A stretch of 64,000 nucleotides of DNA. It comes from Symsagittifera roscoffensis (lineage: Eukaryota > Xenacoelomorpha > Acoela > Convolutidae). The translations under genes were made by a program, and so were the position numbers. Each line of letters starts with the position of its first letter. The stretch's first letter is position 1. Under the pieces are notes generated by a model. That model saw nothing but the letters and a program-made list of their open reading frames with translations, searched no databases and was not told the origin of the DNA. Positions 24,801 to 35,267 of the stretch are shown one piece after another. The stretch covers positions 72,315,617 to 72,379,616 of the forward strand of contig NC_087063.1 of NCBI RefSeq assembly GCF_963678635.1. Direction: 5' to 3'.

Positions 24801-24909
24801 ATTTGTGAGCTTCTTCAACCAGCGTTTTTTTTTTGAAAAAATCATGAAAAACCCATTTGTGAGCTTCTTCAACCAGCGTTTTTTTTTTTTTTGAAAAAAT
24901 CATGAAAAA
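24801..24909. repeat. Two-copy 53-bp tandem duplication
   Basis: ATTTGTGAGCTTCTTCAACC plus AGCG, a T tract and GAAAAAATCATGAAAAACC occurs twice in a row (from 24801 and from 24854). The copies differ mainly in T-tract length. Confidence 0.9.
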
Positions 24910-26079
24910 CCGCCATATCTCGTAACTAAAACAATTTTGGTATTCATATTTGAAACCTTATTTTTCAACCCCTGGAGAACATTGACAGCACCCCACCATG
25001 GGGCTGCTACTTTCCAATTTAGTGAACAAAACGTTGAAACAAAAAAAAACGCCCGTTTCATAATGTATAGGTGGATGAATCTCACCTTCATGCTACCCTC
25101 GTCTTCCCCTTCCTTCAGGTTTCATTAATTACAGGCTTTCGTTTTGATACTTTCAATTGGCCTAAAAATTTTTAACTGTAATTTTCCTAATATTGATCTA
25201 TGAAAAAACTAAAGCAAGCTAACATATGCTATGGCTCTTCACAACAGTATAGACAGCATAAACATGGCGAGACACGTGTCGAACGTATTTAAAAAGAGTA
25301 TAGATTGAAAATAAGTTGAAACCCACTAAACATACTTTGAACCTGGACAAAACAACAAACATAAAATGAAAACAATTATAGAAGATTAAAAAAAAACAGT
25401 TACTCGCGATGTTAAAAAAAGGCTGATGATGTTAAGAAAGCATAAAAAGAAAAACCGAAACTTCAAATTTTCCCGTGAAAATAAATCAATTTGATTAATA
25501 ATGAATAAACAAGGTCCCATAAATTAGGCAGCAGAGGCAACCACTACCTCTAGACCAGTGAGCAGGAGCATGTTAAGTTGTTAAGATTCAATATTAAACC
25601 GAAGTCAATTTCTTACATACTTGTAAAAAAAAATTGAAGGAAAAAGTATTGTTCCTGATTAAAAGCACGTGCTCTCGCAATCGCAAAAATTATCTTGAAT
25701 ATGATATATCAAGGAACTTCATCTGACGTTAAATTGTGGTCACTTTCAATGGTCAGGGCAATTCTCATTAGTTGCATTTACCTTGCGCCTAAAATATACC
25801 TGCAGAGCCGATTACACTTGGCCATGATGCGCAAAAAAGACGGGACATAGAGCAGTTTGGTCGGTAAAAGCAAAACATCAAAAAGAAGAGGATCTCTTTC
25901 CCATTGATTTTTGTACCAGTTGTTCATAACAAGTAGTTTTTTCTGGATAAGTTTTTTCAAAATTTCCAATTGGGCTTGTCGAGCTCACTTTTCTCTCAGC
26001 CACTGAAATTCGTGAAGCAAAAAAAAAGAAGACAGTTTTCCAGATCCTGGAAACACTAGAAACTCAATCTTTAGCCGAA

Positions 26080-27640
26080 CTGCTACTCGCAATTGGTCTA
26101 CATATTTATAATCAGTACTTGAGTAGAGTTGTCTTGTTCCTGGCAAAGAATTCGATGAGAGGTTCAAGGAAGCATTACTATCAAGAAAAAATACCAGCCA
26201 TCTAAAGTTGGAACAATTCCCAACGAACTGACCTGACGGTACAAAACTGATAAAACTGTAAAAAAAAATTCTTGCGCTTTTTTTCAGGTAAAAAATAGAT
26301 CACTTACATTGCTGGAGTTAATTACAGAATTGTTATTATGTCTTGAGTTTTTTAATTTATTTTTTTGAGCCCATTTTGTCCGATCATGCTGAGACTAGGT
26401 GAACTTTAGGTTGATCCAGCTGAAATGGATCACATGTACAATGTCTAACAAAAACTAATAATAATACGAAGCGAAGCTCAAACCACTTGCGATACAACAC
26501 ATACATAAAAAATTAAAAGTCGAAATTAGAAGTTCATTCTAGGTAAACATGCCAGATGTTTGAATATTGAATTAGCAACGGAACAAAATTTACGAAGAGG
26601 AAAAAAAGCCGAAAATCTTCGAGCAGTCACAAGTTGAGCCAAAAAAATATGACTTGAAATTAAAACATTCTAGTCTAAATTCCCTCCTGAAACTGCAATG
26701 GACAGCACTAGCACTTACAAAGAAAGTTTCTTAAAGTATAAGAAAAATCAGTGATGTGACAACTTAGCCGACAATTTTTTGCAACCGAAACCATTGGACC
26801 GGAAAAAAAATGATTTTTTGCACAACTTTCAAAACCTTTCAAGTCCCCCTGAAATTATAACGAACAACACTTGCACCTCCAATGAAAATTACTTAAAGTA
26901 CAAGAAAATCAGATGTGTAGCAACTAAGCCAACAATCTTTGAGTAAACACCAATTGAACGAAACTTTTTTAAATTTGAAACCTTTCTAGTCTCCCATGAA
27001 AGTAGAATAAACAACACTTGCACTTGCAACTGGAATGCCATTTGCTTACAGCACAAGCAAAATCTGTTGTGACAGCTTAGCTGACTAAACTAGAGCAGAC
27101 AGAGGAGTTCGCCAATTAAATTTTTCTCGAAATTTTTTGTTCAATTTCATTGATCCTGAAAAAAACAAGGTCAGGCCAAGACTCAAACCCCAGACCTAGG
27201 GATACAAAGGCAACCAGGTTACCTCTGTGCTAAGGTGGAAGGAACCTGGAATATGCTATGAGAACAAAAGAAGTGAAAAACAAATAATGTGTCAGAAAGG
27301 TTGTTTAGGGTAAAAAGCCAAGTTCTTATTACAAGACACATCTCTCGCAAGTGTAATATAGGTTCCAAACTCTGTTTTTATCAGCATTCTTATTTTTTAG
27401 GTATCTTGAGACCTGGCCATGGGGTTGCTCTTATTTCTATCCAGAGTGAAAGGTATTTTGATAGTAGCCTTTAAGCTGTAACGATCCTAAGTTCCGTGTC
27501 TAAATCGAACCACGAATTGGCTCGGACAGACTGAGGAGTAAAAGATAGTGTCTCGGCCCCTTGAGCCAATGCCTATAGAGCCTATCATTCTTAACCTCGA
27601 AAAATGACTTGAAAAAATGACTTACATTTAGCTGAACAAA
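26080..27640 (+). mobile_element. Relic of an LTR-like element in the GT31 intron
   Basis: Ordered blocks here match blocks at 61800-62697: TAGAGTTGTCTTG (26125 and 61823), a GTTGATCCA-CTGAAATGG block (about 26411 and 62103), GAGACCTGGCCATGGGG (about 27408 and 62472) and CCTTGAGCCAATG (about 27560 and 62628). The GATCCA and GAGACC-GCCATG blocks also occupy equivalent places inside the LTRs at 59352-60310 and 31669-32551. I infer a decayed LTR of the same superfamily in plus orientation. Ends are not defined. Confidence 0.5.
27160..27240 (-). repeat. Possible tRNA-derived SINE head
   Basis: On the minus strand the segment has a TTAGCACAGAGG block, close to an A box (TRGCNNAGYNGG), and about 35 nt later GGGGTTTGAGTC, close to a B box. 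Bases before, between and after are not a clean cloverleaf. A tRNA pseudogene or SINE head is the best reading. No second copy was found in the window. Confidence 0.35.
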
Positions 27641-28115
27641 TTACCATATTTAAAACGTTTAAGACCATTTCGAATTGTTGTTTTGCAGCAAAATTGATGT
27701 CAGGGGGTTCGAAACTGCAAAACAGGGCTCCTAATGATTATCAGACATAATCAACCACTTTACAGTTAATCCTTTGATTTTTCTTTGAAAATGTATATCA
27801 GGATGAAATGTGTTTAAATTGGGTAAATATCACATGCCAATTTGACTGATAAATGGTCAACTTTAATAAACGTTGAAAATAACAAAATTGCAGGCAGGGG
27901 AGGACGGACAGTAGAATAGATAAATAGAGCCCCAAAACAATTTTAACCCCTCTGGTAAATCTGTCTAAGAATTTTTAATATGGGAATATGCAAATGATAA
28001 ACATCATTCATTCTGTTCACTTATTCACTATTCATGCAGAGTGATTTATTACATAGACAGCCATTGCGCTTCGATGCGTCCCTTGAAATGCAAAACGGAA
28101 ATTTGAAATGCAAAC

Positions 28116-28562
28116 CTGATTTCTTTCCAATTCAGCTTGAGAATCGCGACAATCGGCTCTGTCACAGTTTCCGAGTACAAACTTGTACTCAAATAACACG
28201 ATCGAGTCACTGTCTTCACTGAAGGAGTTTGTGCTACCCATAGGTTTTCCTGTTGTGTAAAATTGCACCAAATTAGAATTATGTGCCCATGTTTTCCGAA
28301 GAGCATCTCGGTTTGTGACATCTTCTGGCCTAGATGCGATTGCTATTAACACACGACTAATTTGCCTCAGCGGTTGTATATGAGCAGTATAATGATCAAA
28401 ATCAAGGTAGTGAAATTTCTCAAACTCTCTGTGCTCAAAAGTGAAGACATAACTTTCTGTAAATTCTATTGCCAATTGGATAGAGCTTTTCAACAAATGT
28501 AGCGACAGGATACAAAAGGAAAATGCAAGTAAGTATACTACGGAGACAGACCTTACTCTCAT
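28116..28562 (-). CDS. Beta-1,3-glycosyltransferase (GT31), exon 1
   Basis: First coding exon, 149 codons from ATG at 28562, ending at CAG|GTTTGC. Residues about 7-26 (VSVVYLLAFSFCILSLHLL) are a single signal anchor after a short Arg-containing cytoplasmic tail, as in type II Golgi enzymes. A stem region follows, then the family's first conserved block (VLIAIASRPEDVTNRDALRKTW), whose R-x(n)-RxTW pattern typifies GT31. The exon ends at ERNQ and joins DIIFGDF in exon 2, giving a 469-residue protein. A reading frame continuing past 28116 to a stop at 28032 is intron read-through. Confidence 0.9.
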
Positions 28563-30046
28563 AATTCAGGCGAATTCTCCTATTTTCCCCGAAAGGTCAA
28601 GCGAGAACTTCAAGCAATCCAGCTTAGCTCGTATAAACTATGCGTAGGAAACTAAGGAAGTAATTGGATCTATTTTCATGAGGGGCCGGATTTTCAAAAT
28701 ACTTGTCGACCTTTTTACGTTTCTTTTTAGGCCAACCAAAATGATTTCGCGAGATTTCTCAGCTTTCTTTAAGGCCCAACTTTGCAAATAAATATTTTCA
28801 GGGCCGCAGGCAAGTTGTTTCAAACTTGAAATTGAGTCGTAATAATTTTTGCTTTTATGTGAGTTTCTCTAACATTAAAAATGGCCTCACTAATTCACTA
28901 TAAATTGATGAACTTTATTACTATCCATAGCCCTGCAAAAATAACAAGCGATTTTTTAAATTACCGAAGTCCAAATAAGAATTAATTACGAACGAACTGA
29001 GCTGACGCCTCGCGGCCAAAATAAAAGGTGAAATACAATAACCCTATCGAAAAATCGAAGTCTGCAGAAAAAAAAGAAATCTAGCCTGTCGTTCGAGATT
29101 GTCAACTTATTCTTCTGTTGAAGCTATAACTATCAAAGTACTAGTTGGTACAAATACAACTAGTTAATACCTTGAGATCAAGTAAAATATCATTACTAAA
29201 CTAAACAATGAACGGATTGAATGACCTAAATTTGAGAGGAGTATATAGGCCTTCTTAACATTCTGAATGCAGTAAATGTGCGTTTTTGGCAATTTCAGTT
29301 TTCTTTGTGAATGCAACTCTAAATAGACTATTGGAAATTTCAAAAGTGTCATTTGGTTTTGTCTAAAGATGACCCACAATGCCAGCCAGCAAAAAAAGAG
29401 ACCTATTTGTGACTCAAATAAAGACCTATATAACACTAACATTAGTGGCATTTTCATTTAAAAGCGGCAATACAAACCTTAGCCAAAAAAAATGATTCCT
29501 CTCTGTGATTCATGTTTGATGTACAGATAAATAAGGCTTCCGGTATCAATTCTGAGCAAGATGAAGAAAAACATGACCTATAACACTACTGGTAGAGCTG
29601 ACATGGTACCGGAGCTAGTACAATTGGTACTCGTACAGTACCCAAGGTAGGAGGTACCAGTACCAAGCCAACCAGGGGGTTCAGTTTTGACCTAGTTTAC
29701 GCTCAAAATTTGATAAGCTATTGAAGTATTCGTTTGAAACGCGGGAAATTTAACGCCTTTTGTTGTACTTTTCGCTCAGTATTCGCTAAGCTTTTGAAAA
29801 ATTCGTTAATAACGCGGGAAATTAAACGCCTGTAGTTCACTTATGTTGGAACCAGACCAGATGTAACGTGCTATACATAATAAAAAAAATTTCCTGCTCT
29901 GAAATGACTAACCGGCTTGAAACTAATCTCCGAGATAAAGAATCCAACCGATATCTAAAAGACAGAGTATGTGATCTATGTTTTCTGGTCTACTTTCTGC
30001 AATAGGGTCGAAACAAAAGCTGGAGAGTCATAAAAGGAGCGGAAGC
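28563..30046. other. Upstream region of the GT31 gene
   Basis: No gene is supported. The region lies 5' of the glycosyltransferase start codon. It contains a doubled GCGGGAAA block (29708-29834) and a GGTACC/GTACAG-rich patch around 29610-29670. The ORFs at 28638-28823 and 29164-29457 have no recognisable domain. Confidence 0.5.
29708..29834. repeat. Two-copy repeat with GCGGGAAA
   Basis: A roughly 55-bp block (TTGATAAGCTATTGAAG-ATTCGTTTGAAACGCGGGAAA-TTTAACGCC) recurs 73 bp later with scattered changes. Each copy carries GCGGGAAA, the consensus recognised by E2F factors in animals. Whether it acts on the GT31 gene about 1.2 kb away is unknown. Confidence 0.6.
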
Positions 30047-30895
30047 CGTGCCATTCCACCGGATTGGCACAGCACATTTGAACCCTCCGACGAGAACAAA
30101 ACGGACTTTAATATTGTTAAAGACGAATTCGTGATGAAAAGGAGGGTCGGAATGTTCTGGAATTTTTAAATTTTCGATTCTCAGCAGATTATTTCTGAGA
30201 AATGCGGGCACGGCCATTTTAAACGAAAAAAGAGAAGAAAAACACAACGAACGAGAACGTCGAACGAACAAGTCGAGAAAAACAAGAAAAAAAACGGAGT
30301 CTCTTATCGTGACGATAACGCACGATAAGGCACTTAACTGAAGCAGATATAACAAAAGGAGGCATCAGTGGGACAGCCGGAGTGGATCCGTACCCTCCCG
30401 TGCCAAGAGCTTGAGGAGATAAGAGCATTATCTCAGTAGGAGAACGGAATTGGAGGCCCGGTGCCCAGAAACTCAGTAGACTGTAATATACACTTTTTAG
30501 CTGCTGTGATTCCGACTTTACATAGTATTTGCGAGCATGAATAGCTAGAAAGAGGAAAAGGTCACTCCATCCCCAATGGATTTAGTATATAACTGTCACT
30601 AAAAACATAGTAAATAATGGATTTTGAGCCGCGTTTTTAATAGTACTCACGGAGTCTGGGGATCCGAGAACCAGCTATGAGGTTATCTTCGCATGTAAAC
30701 GAAAGCTGATCGTAAGTCGTTTGACTGATGGCCTAAAAATGGTTACTTTCTACTTAGCCTTAAAGAGACCAGAAAACTGACTGGCTAGGTCTAGACGGTG
30801 AAAAACGAGTAGAATTGAGGTAACTGACGCTTGCCAGTCGTCAAAAAGTGCTTTTCTACGCTCCGTCACTGTGTACTGTTCGAGCGAATGTTACA
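30047..30895 (+). mobile_element. Solo LTR-like copy (LTR1), related to element G
   Basis: Aligns along its whole length, in opposite orientation, with the LTRs of the large element. It has the terminal hairpin (GTGCCA/TGGCAC arms at 30048 and 30065), two 69-nt dyad modules (about 30081-30148 and 30391-30459), the GGTCA-TCCA-CCAATGGATTTA block near 30560, CGCATGTAAACGAAAGCTGATC near 30692, and the end GCGAATGTTACA. Divergence is clear, so this is an older subfamily. No internal region or PBS follows directly. Confidence 0.75.
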
Positions 30896-31046
30896 CTGCA
30901 AGCAACAGAAGAGATGGCTTTCCTCAAGAACTCTGTGGTAACTTCGGTGTTCACAGTGAACCATCACCCAAGAAAGCAAACATACAAGCAACGGATAGGA
31001 AAAGTAAGTAAATTAGAAAAAAGGGTTCCTTCCGTTCAGGTACGGT

Positions 31047-31668
31047 CGTGCCAAAGCTGGATAGGGCCCACACCAGCATTTTGACATTCGACCAGAATGT
31101 GAAAAATGCAATCTCTGCGGAATTCGAAATTTTAGCAGCGAGCCTTCCGAATTAGTGATTTTAAAGGATTAACGACGTTATTTGAACGATGGGACAAAAC
31201 GTGAAGGTTGAAGGATTCGGGAATTGCTAATTTTTAAATTTTCGAAGTGATTACGTAACATTTCTGAGAAACGTCAGAAACGGCCATTTTGGCAAAAAGG
31301 TCGAAGAAAAACACAACAACATTAGTTGCGCGGACGATAACTACGAGAATCGTGATCAAAAAACAACAGCAGATTGCAGGAATAGCAGAGAAGGTTCCGA
31401 GTTGCAACTATTGTGTCGCTACAATATTTGCAAGGCCGTTGCAGACAACGGTGAAGGGTGGAAGACAGCCTTCCGGATTACGGAGAAATCAAGATTAACA
31501 TACTTGATTCAGTGGATTCAAGAATCCGGAAGGGTTTCGGGACTGAAACTTTTATCCTGTTATATAAACTTTTAGCTTCTTGTCATGTCCTGATTTGAAT
31601 TTACTTAACAACTGGATTCATTTTGATAAGGATGAGAAGCTAGGAGTTGGGGGAAAGGGTTGATCCAT
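31047..31668 (+). mobile_element. LTR2 copy A of element P, left part
   Basis: The 5' part of a plus-strand LTR, nearly identical to 59352-59973. It is interrupted at CAT (31666-31668) by element G and continues at 55873. It carries two 69-nt modules (about 31141-31209 and 31467-31535). The left edge at CGTGCC (31047) is a best guess, because similarity to the other copy extends further left. Confidence 0.75.
31666..31668. repeat. Target-site duplication of element G, left
   Basis: CAT precedes the left LTR and CAT (55873-55875) follows the right LTR. The uninterrupted copy at 59971-59973 has a single CAT. Three bases is shorter than the 4-6 bp usual for LTR retrotransposons. Confidence 0.6.
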
Positions 31669-32551
31669 TGTAACATTCGCCCAAATACTACACAGCGACG
31701 GAGCGTAGAAAAAGTACCTATTAACGACTGGCAGGCGTCAGTTACCCTAATCCTACTCGCTTTTCACCGTCTCGACCTTGCCAGTTGATTTTCTGGTCTG
31801 TCTAGGGCAAAGTAAAAAGTTACCATTTTTAGGCCATCAGTCAAACGACTTTTGATCAGCTTTCGTTTACATGCGAACACAACCACATAGCTGAGTCTCG
31901 GATCCTCAGACTACGTGATTGTCATTAAAAACACGGCTCGAACAACCTATTTTAACATGTTTTTGTGTGACAGTTCTATATTAAATCCATTGGAGATGGA
32001 TTGACCCTTTCCTCTTTCTAGCTACTCATATTCTGAAATATCAAACAATAACGGTGTTAATTAAGAGATCTATGACATTCAGGTAGCTACAAAGTTAGTT
32101 CTATACAGTCCCTTCACATAAACAGTCTCTGGGGGACCAAGCCTCCGCTCCCGTGATATTCCAGCGATAACGCTCTTGTCTCTTCTGATTTGCGTCCCGG
32201 GAGGGTTCCGTGGAATACTCCTTCCACACTGAAGCTTCCTTCTCCACTGGTATCCGCTGACAAGTGTCTTATCGTGCGTTGTTGCCACGATAAGAAGCTT
32301 TGTATCTTCCGTCTCTTGTACGACTGTTTTTCACAATATCTGTCGTTGTTCTTATTTTCGTCACTTTTTGGCTCAAAATGGCCGTTTTTCGTATTTCTGA
32401 GAAATGTCAACTTGAAAATCGAAATTTTAAAAAATAAATGTTCCAGAATATTCTGACCCTCCTTTCAAGCACTTTTTTGCTGTTAAGGCCTTTTCTCTCT
32501 GTTTCGTGCTTCGTCGGAAGGTTGCGCTGTGCCATCTGGCAGAATGGCACA
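31669..32551 (-). mobile_element. Element G 3' LTR
   Basis: 883 bp, plus-strand ends TGTAACATTCG and GAATGGCACA. It differs from 54990-55872 at about ten positions. Its element-5' end (32528-32551) is an inverted repeat, TGTGCCAT and ATGGCACA around 8 bases. Two 69-nt dyad modules lie at 32139-32207 and 32455-32523. Short ORFs inside it are duplicated in the other LTR and are not genes. Confidence 0.95.
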
Positions 32552-32600
32552 TACTCCCCGGACAGTCCCCATCAATGTCCCTATTGATCGCATAACACCG
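32552..32600 (-). promoter_or_regulatory. Polypurine-tract-like region next to the 3' LTR
   Basis: On the minus strand, GATGGGGACTGTCCGGGGAG runs into the 3' LTR two bases later. This is where the plus-strand primer (polypurine tract) should lie, but the purine run is interrupted by pyrimidines, so the exact tract is uncertain. A similar sequence occurs at 43192-43235 inside the integrase ORF. Confidence 0.4.
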
Positions 32601-33296
32601 GGTTATCGTCAAGTAGTTATCCAGTTTTCTGTAATCAATCTTACAAATCGCATAAGAAAATGAAATTTATCTACCCCACCTCAACTCACTACGTGTTCAC
32701 AAATGGCATCGTACTACATCTCACTGCCTTTCAACATTTTCACAAAATTTGCACCATGAGGAGTGTCCTAGATAAAATTTCTTTTCTGACTACTTACGTC
32801 GTCTTGCCATAAAACTTCTTTTCGCTCTTTGTGATTAAAAAGTGGGACGTGGCACGGCCACGCACCCGTTAAAATTAACTTAACATTACTCACCAGGTAT
32901 AATCAGTTATTTATGCGGTTTTTTCAATATTAAAACTAAGGAACTCTGTGGCTAGGAAAGTTATTGAGTTACCCACCCTTCTCGAGCGAGTTTACTCAAA
33001 CTTACCATGTCGCCACACAGTGAAATTGTGTCTTACACAGGTTAAAAACTTCAATCGTGTTTAAATAGGTAAATATACTCACCTATGTTCTATATATACA
33101 TACATAAATAGTATAACTAAAATTTCTTTTTCAACAATTTAACAATTGTAACAACTTTCAAAGTTTGGTTTGACCAAACTAAATCAAAACAAAAAGTTTA
33201 ACAAGTTCAATAATCAAAATTTGGTTGATTGGTTCAAGTTTTAGCACACAAAGACAATCAAGTTTTCTCTCCTTCTCTTCTCTTCTTTGTTCATCT
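32601..33296 (-). other. Element G 3' untranslated region
   Basis: Non-coding, between the last ORF and the 3' LTR. A part (about 32920-33030) matches 58805-58925 of element P, including CACTxTGTGGxGACATGG and CCACAGAGTTxCTTxGTTTT. A short inverted repeat, CGTGGCACGGCCACG, lies near 32850. Confidence 0.7.
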
Positions 33297-33728
33297 TCAT
33301 TCCATCACTTCTCCATCTTGATCTTCAGCTTCGCTGTCTTCCAATACTTTCTCCAGCATGTCTATGGAGTTGCGGGCCGTGCCCCAACTCTCCTGTTCCA
33401 ACAGCCTCGGTTTGCAACAAGGTAGCAAGTCAACATTAACCTTTTGCTCCCGGTTCCTGCAAAAGCTGTTGTGAAGACATAGGCTGACGTTTCGTTCTAG
33501 GTCAGCTCTTAAGACCTCTTTCTTCTCATCTTCAGTTACACAAGGCGTTCCAGCTACCCGCTTCACCGCTGTGGTGACCGCGTTTCTGTGCGTCAAGAAT
33601 GCTCTCTTATAGGCTCCTGGTCCTATATCTAGCTGGAAAGATTGATAGGCTTCCGTGTTCCTCGACATGTGACGCTTCGCGCGTTCATACATCCATGATG
33701 TCATCACTGCACGGAACCAAGGCATCAA
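33297..33728 (-). CDS. Element G ORF, C-terminal piece (unknown function)
   Basis: 143 codons from the first ATG. It lies in the same frame as the 480-codon ORF upstream and is separated from it by one TAA at 33759; the codons between are open. It has Arg/Lys-rich helical segments, a Cys-containing block (LCLHNSFCRNRE, then LLPCCKP) and an acidic C-terminus. The same Cys block recurs in the plus-strand remnant at 58251-58451, so this protein end is shared by related elements. No known domain recognised. It may be the natural C-terminus of one long protein. Confidence 0.6.
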   Translation of the reverse strand: MMPWFRAVMTSWMYERAKRHMSRNTEAYQSFQLDIGPGAYKRAFLTHRNAVTTAVKRVAGTPCVTEDEKKEVLRADLERNVSLCLHNSFCRNREQKVNVDLLPCCKPRLLEQESWGTARNSIDMLEKVLEDSEAEDQDGEVME

Positions 33729-33758
33729 TCTTTGCCTTGACCATATTCTTTCAATGGC

Positions 33759-35201
33759 TTAAGGTATCCTCAGAACCTTGCAGGTGGTTCTGAAAAGATC
33801 CAATTCACGACTCATCTTCACGTTGCTCAGCTGCTCAGGAGTCGGCACGGCCGTCTCCTGCTCACTTGTGTCCGCGTTAGCCTCCAGCCATCTCACTGCC
33901 AGCATGGCACTAACCACCACGATTGACACCTGTTGATTCTGATCAGGCAACCCCGTAGAGCACAACTCCTCCACGTCCCATACTAGCATCAGATTCCCGC
34001 ATTTGGGGTACCACAACGTCTGCGCCAAGCAGTGGCAAGGATACTCCCCATGGGTTCTCACTATGTTTCTTCGGGTCCGATACCCTGAGGCTCCCAGCAA
34101 CGGTTCCACCTCCATCAGAATTCTGTGTAAGTCGTCTTTCTCTTCTATGGTGGGGAATTCAGTGGGTAACGCTCCACTCGCTTTCTGCTTCTGAAACTCA
34201 CTCACATTGCCTTCGTTTAATCTCAGAAACTCTTCGCCCACTACGTCTTGCAACTCGCCTTCAGATCTCTTCGGGATTGCCCGAAAGATCTTTGCCAACA
34301 AATCATATGACCTCTCCGACATTCTGGCCAACCTTACGCACTTTATCACAGAGAAAAATTGGTCAATCAACACCTGCTGTGTCCTTGCATCCATCACCAC
34401 CATGTGTGTAGGATATCTACTACTGCAATATGGTGCGGAGCTTGAACCCACCAGATATTTTGAACCAGTCGGTTTATGATAGGCTTCACTATCTTTCAGA
34501 TTCATCTCGTTCTCCAGAGCTTCTCTCCAGCCTCCGATCTTCTGTTCCGTTTGCAATGCTCTAGGGAAAACTTCCACGCTGAGGGACGTCACTAGCTCAT
34601 GGGCACGCTCCAGGCGTTCAAGCGATTCTATCGAACTCGTCATGCTACAAAACCCCAAGGCTGTGATCAAATTTACGTCCGTCACCCCATGACAGTCTGC
34701 GACCAACTCCATGCCACTCTTATCCGACATGCTCAATCTTCCATACAACCGTGCCAGTTGCCGATGCTGCTCACTCAGCGTAACCAGGCAGTGTCCCAGG
34801 TTACAAACATGTCCTTCCATCCCACTGTGTTGAGCCAAGCATGTGCCTTGCTTCAACCAATTACTCGATGGACCTTCCTCGGACAGCTCCATGGATGGGT
34901 TGCTCTTCCGCTTCGTCAATCTCATGGCCAGCAGATGATGTATCATGGCCAGATCATGCCATCTCGCGTCATCATCTAGGTCTAACGTGATATCCGCCGT
35001 CATGTCCCAGATTAAACCGGCGTTAGGATGAGGGCACCAAGAAGGCTTCATGAGTTCCCACATCGTCACTAGACTGGTTTTCAAGGGACCGTCCCAAGAA
35101 CCACAATCAAAACTCACTTGCCCCTTTAGCTCGGGAACCGAGGGTTCGACCACTCGTTCTTCCAAGATAATTCCCAGCTTGGGTTGTTCCACCATCAGCA
35201 T
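33759..35201 (-). CDS. Element G ORF of unknown function (480 codons)
   Basis: Long open frame of normal amino-acid composition, with Cys/His scattered in the C-terminal half (HGEYPCHCLAQTLWYPKC) but no regular zinc-finger spacing. It shares its frame with the ORFs before and after it. Upstream, 22 open codons separate the TAA of the preceding ORF (35268) from this ATG, so the two were probably one reading frame. No signal peptide or membrane segment was seen. Function not recognised; the dense coding suggests a genuine element protein, not chance. Confidence 0.65.
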   Translation of the reverse strand: MLMVEQPKLGIILEERVVEPSVPELKGQVSFDCGSWDGPLKTSLVTMWELMKPSWCPHPNAGLIWDMTADITLDLDDDARWHDLAMIHHLLAMRLTKRKSNPSMELSEEGPSSNWLKQGTCLAQHSGMEGHVCNLGHCLVTLSEQHRQLARLYGRLSMSDKSGMELVADCHGVTDVNLITALGFCSMTSSIESLERLERAHELVTSLSVEVFPRALQTEQKIGGWREALENEMNLKDSEAYHKPTGSKYLVGSSSAPYCSSRYPTHMVVMDARTQQVLIDQFFSVIKCVRLARMSERSYDLLAKIFRAIPKRSEGELQDVVGEEFLRLNEGNVSEFQKQKASGALPTEFPTIEEKDDLHRILMEVEPLLGASGYRTRRNIVRTHGEYPCHCLAQTLWYPKCGNLMLVWDVEELCSTGLPDQNQQVSIVVVSAMLAVRWLEANADTSEQETAVPTPEQLSNVKMSRELDLFRTTCKVLRIP

Positions 35202-35267
35202 TCCAGTTTCTTTAATACGTTCAACCCAGAAATTGAGTACTATGACTTGCTCATAGTCGAAGTACGC

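Larger units (their letters stand above)
21627..28115 (-). other. Intron of the GT31 gene (6489 bp)
   Basis: Donor CAG|GTTTGC at 28116/28115 and acceptor TTTCAG|GAT at 21627/21626 keep phase 0. The intron contains no supported gene. It holds a hairpin repeat (about 22723), a 53-bp tandem duplication (24801-24909), an LTR-like relic (about 26080-27640) and a possible tRNA-derived SINE (27160-27240). Short ORFs inside it, such as 22018-22296, have no recognisable domain. Confidence 0.8.
30735..31668 (+). repeat. 1.27-kb duplication, copy A (left part, split by element G)
   Basis: 30735-31668 matches 59040-59973 with only a handful of substitutions, and the match resumes at 55873 and runs to 56197. 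It includes the last about 160 bp of LTR1, a 151-bp spacer, and the start of LTR2. The abrupt stop of similarity at 30735/59040 is not at an LTR terminus. Confidence 0.9.

Noticed and set aside
27160-27240. Functional tRNA gene
   Set aside because: A- and B-box-like blocks are present, but the acceptor and anticodon stems do not pair convincingly. Kept only as a SINE-like candidate.
30848-31084. Conserved 78-codon ORF, also at 59153-59389
   Set aside because: It spans an LTR end and spacer within a recent 1.27-kb duplication, so identity of the two copies reflects recent duplication and not constraint.
31289-31498. 69-codon ORF, also at 59594-59803
   Set aside because: Lies within LTR2 and crosses a dyad module; no protein family recognised.
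32079-32456. ORFs of 69, 98 and 88 codons, with copies at 55400-55777
   Set aside because: They lie inside the LTRs of element G on both strands. Duplication is explained by the LTR pair and no domain is visible.
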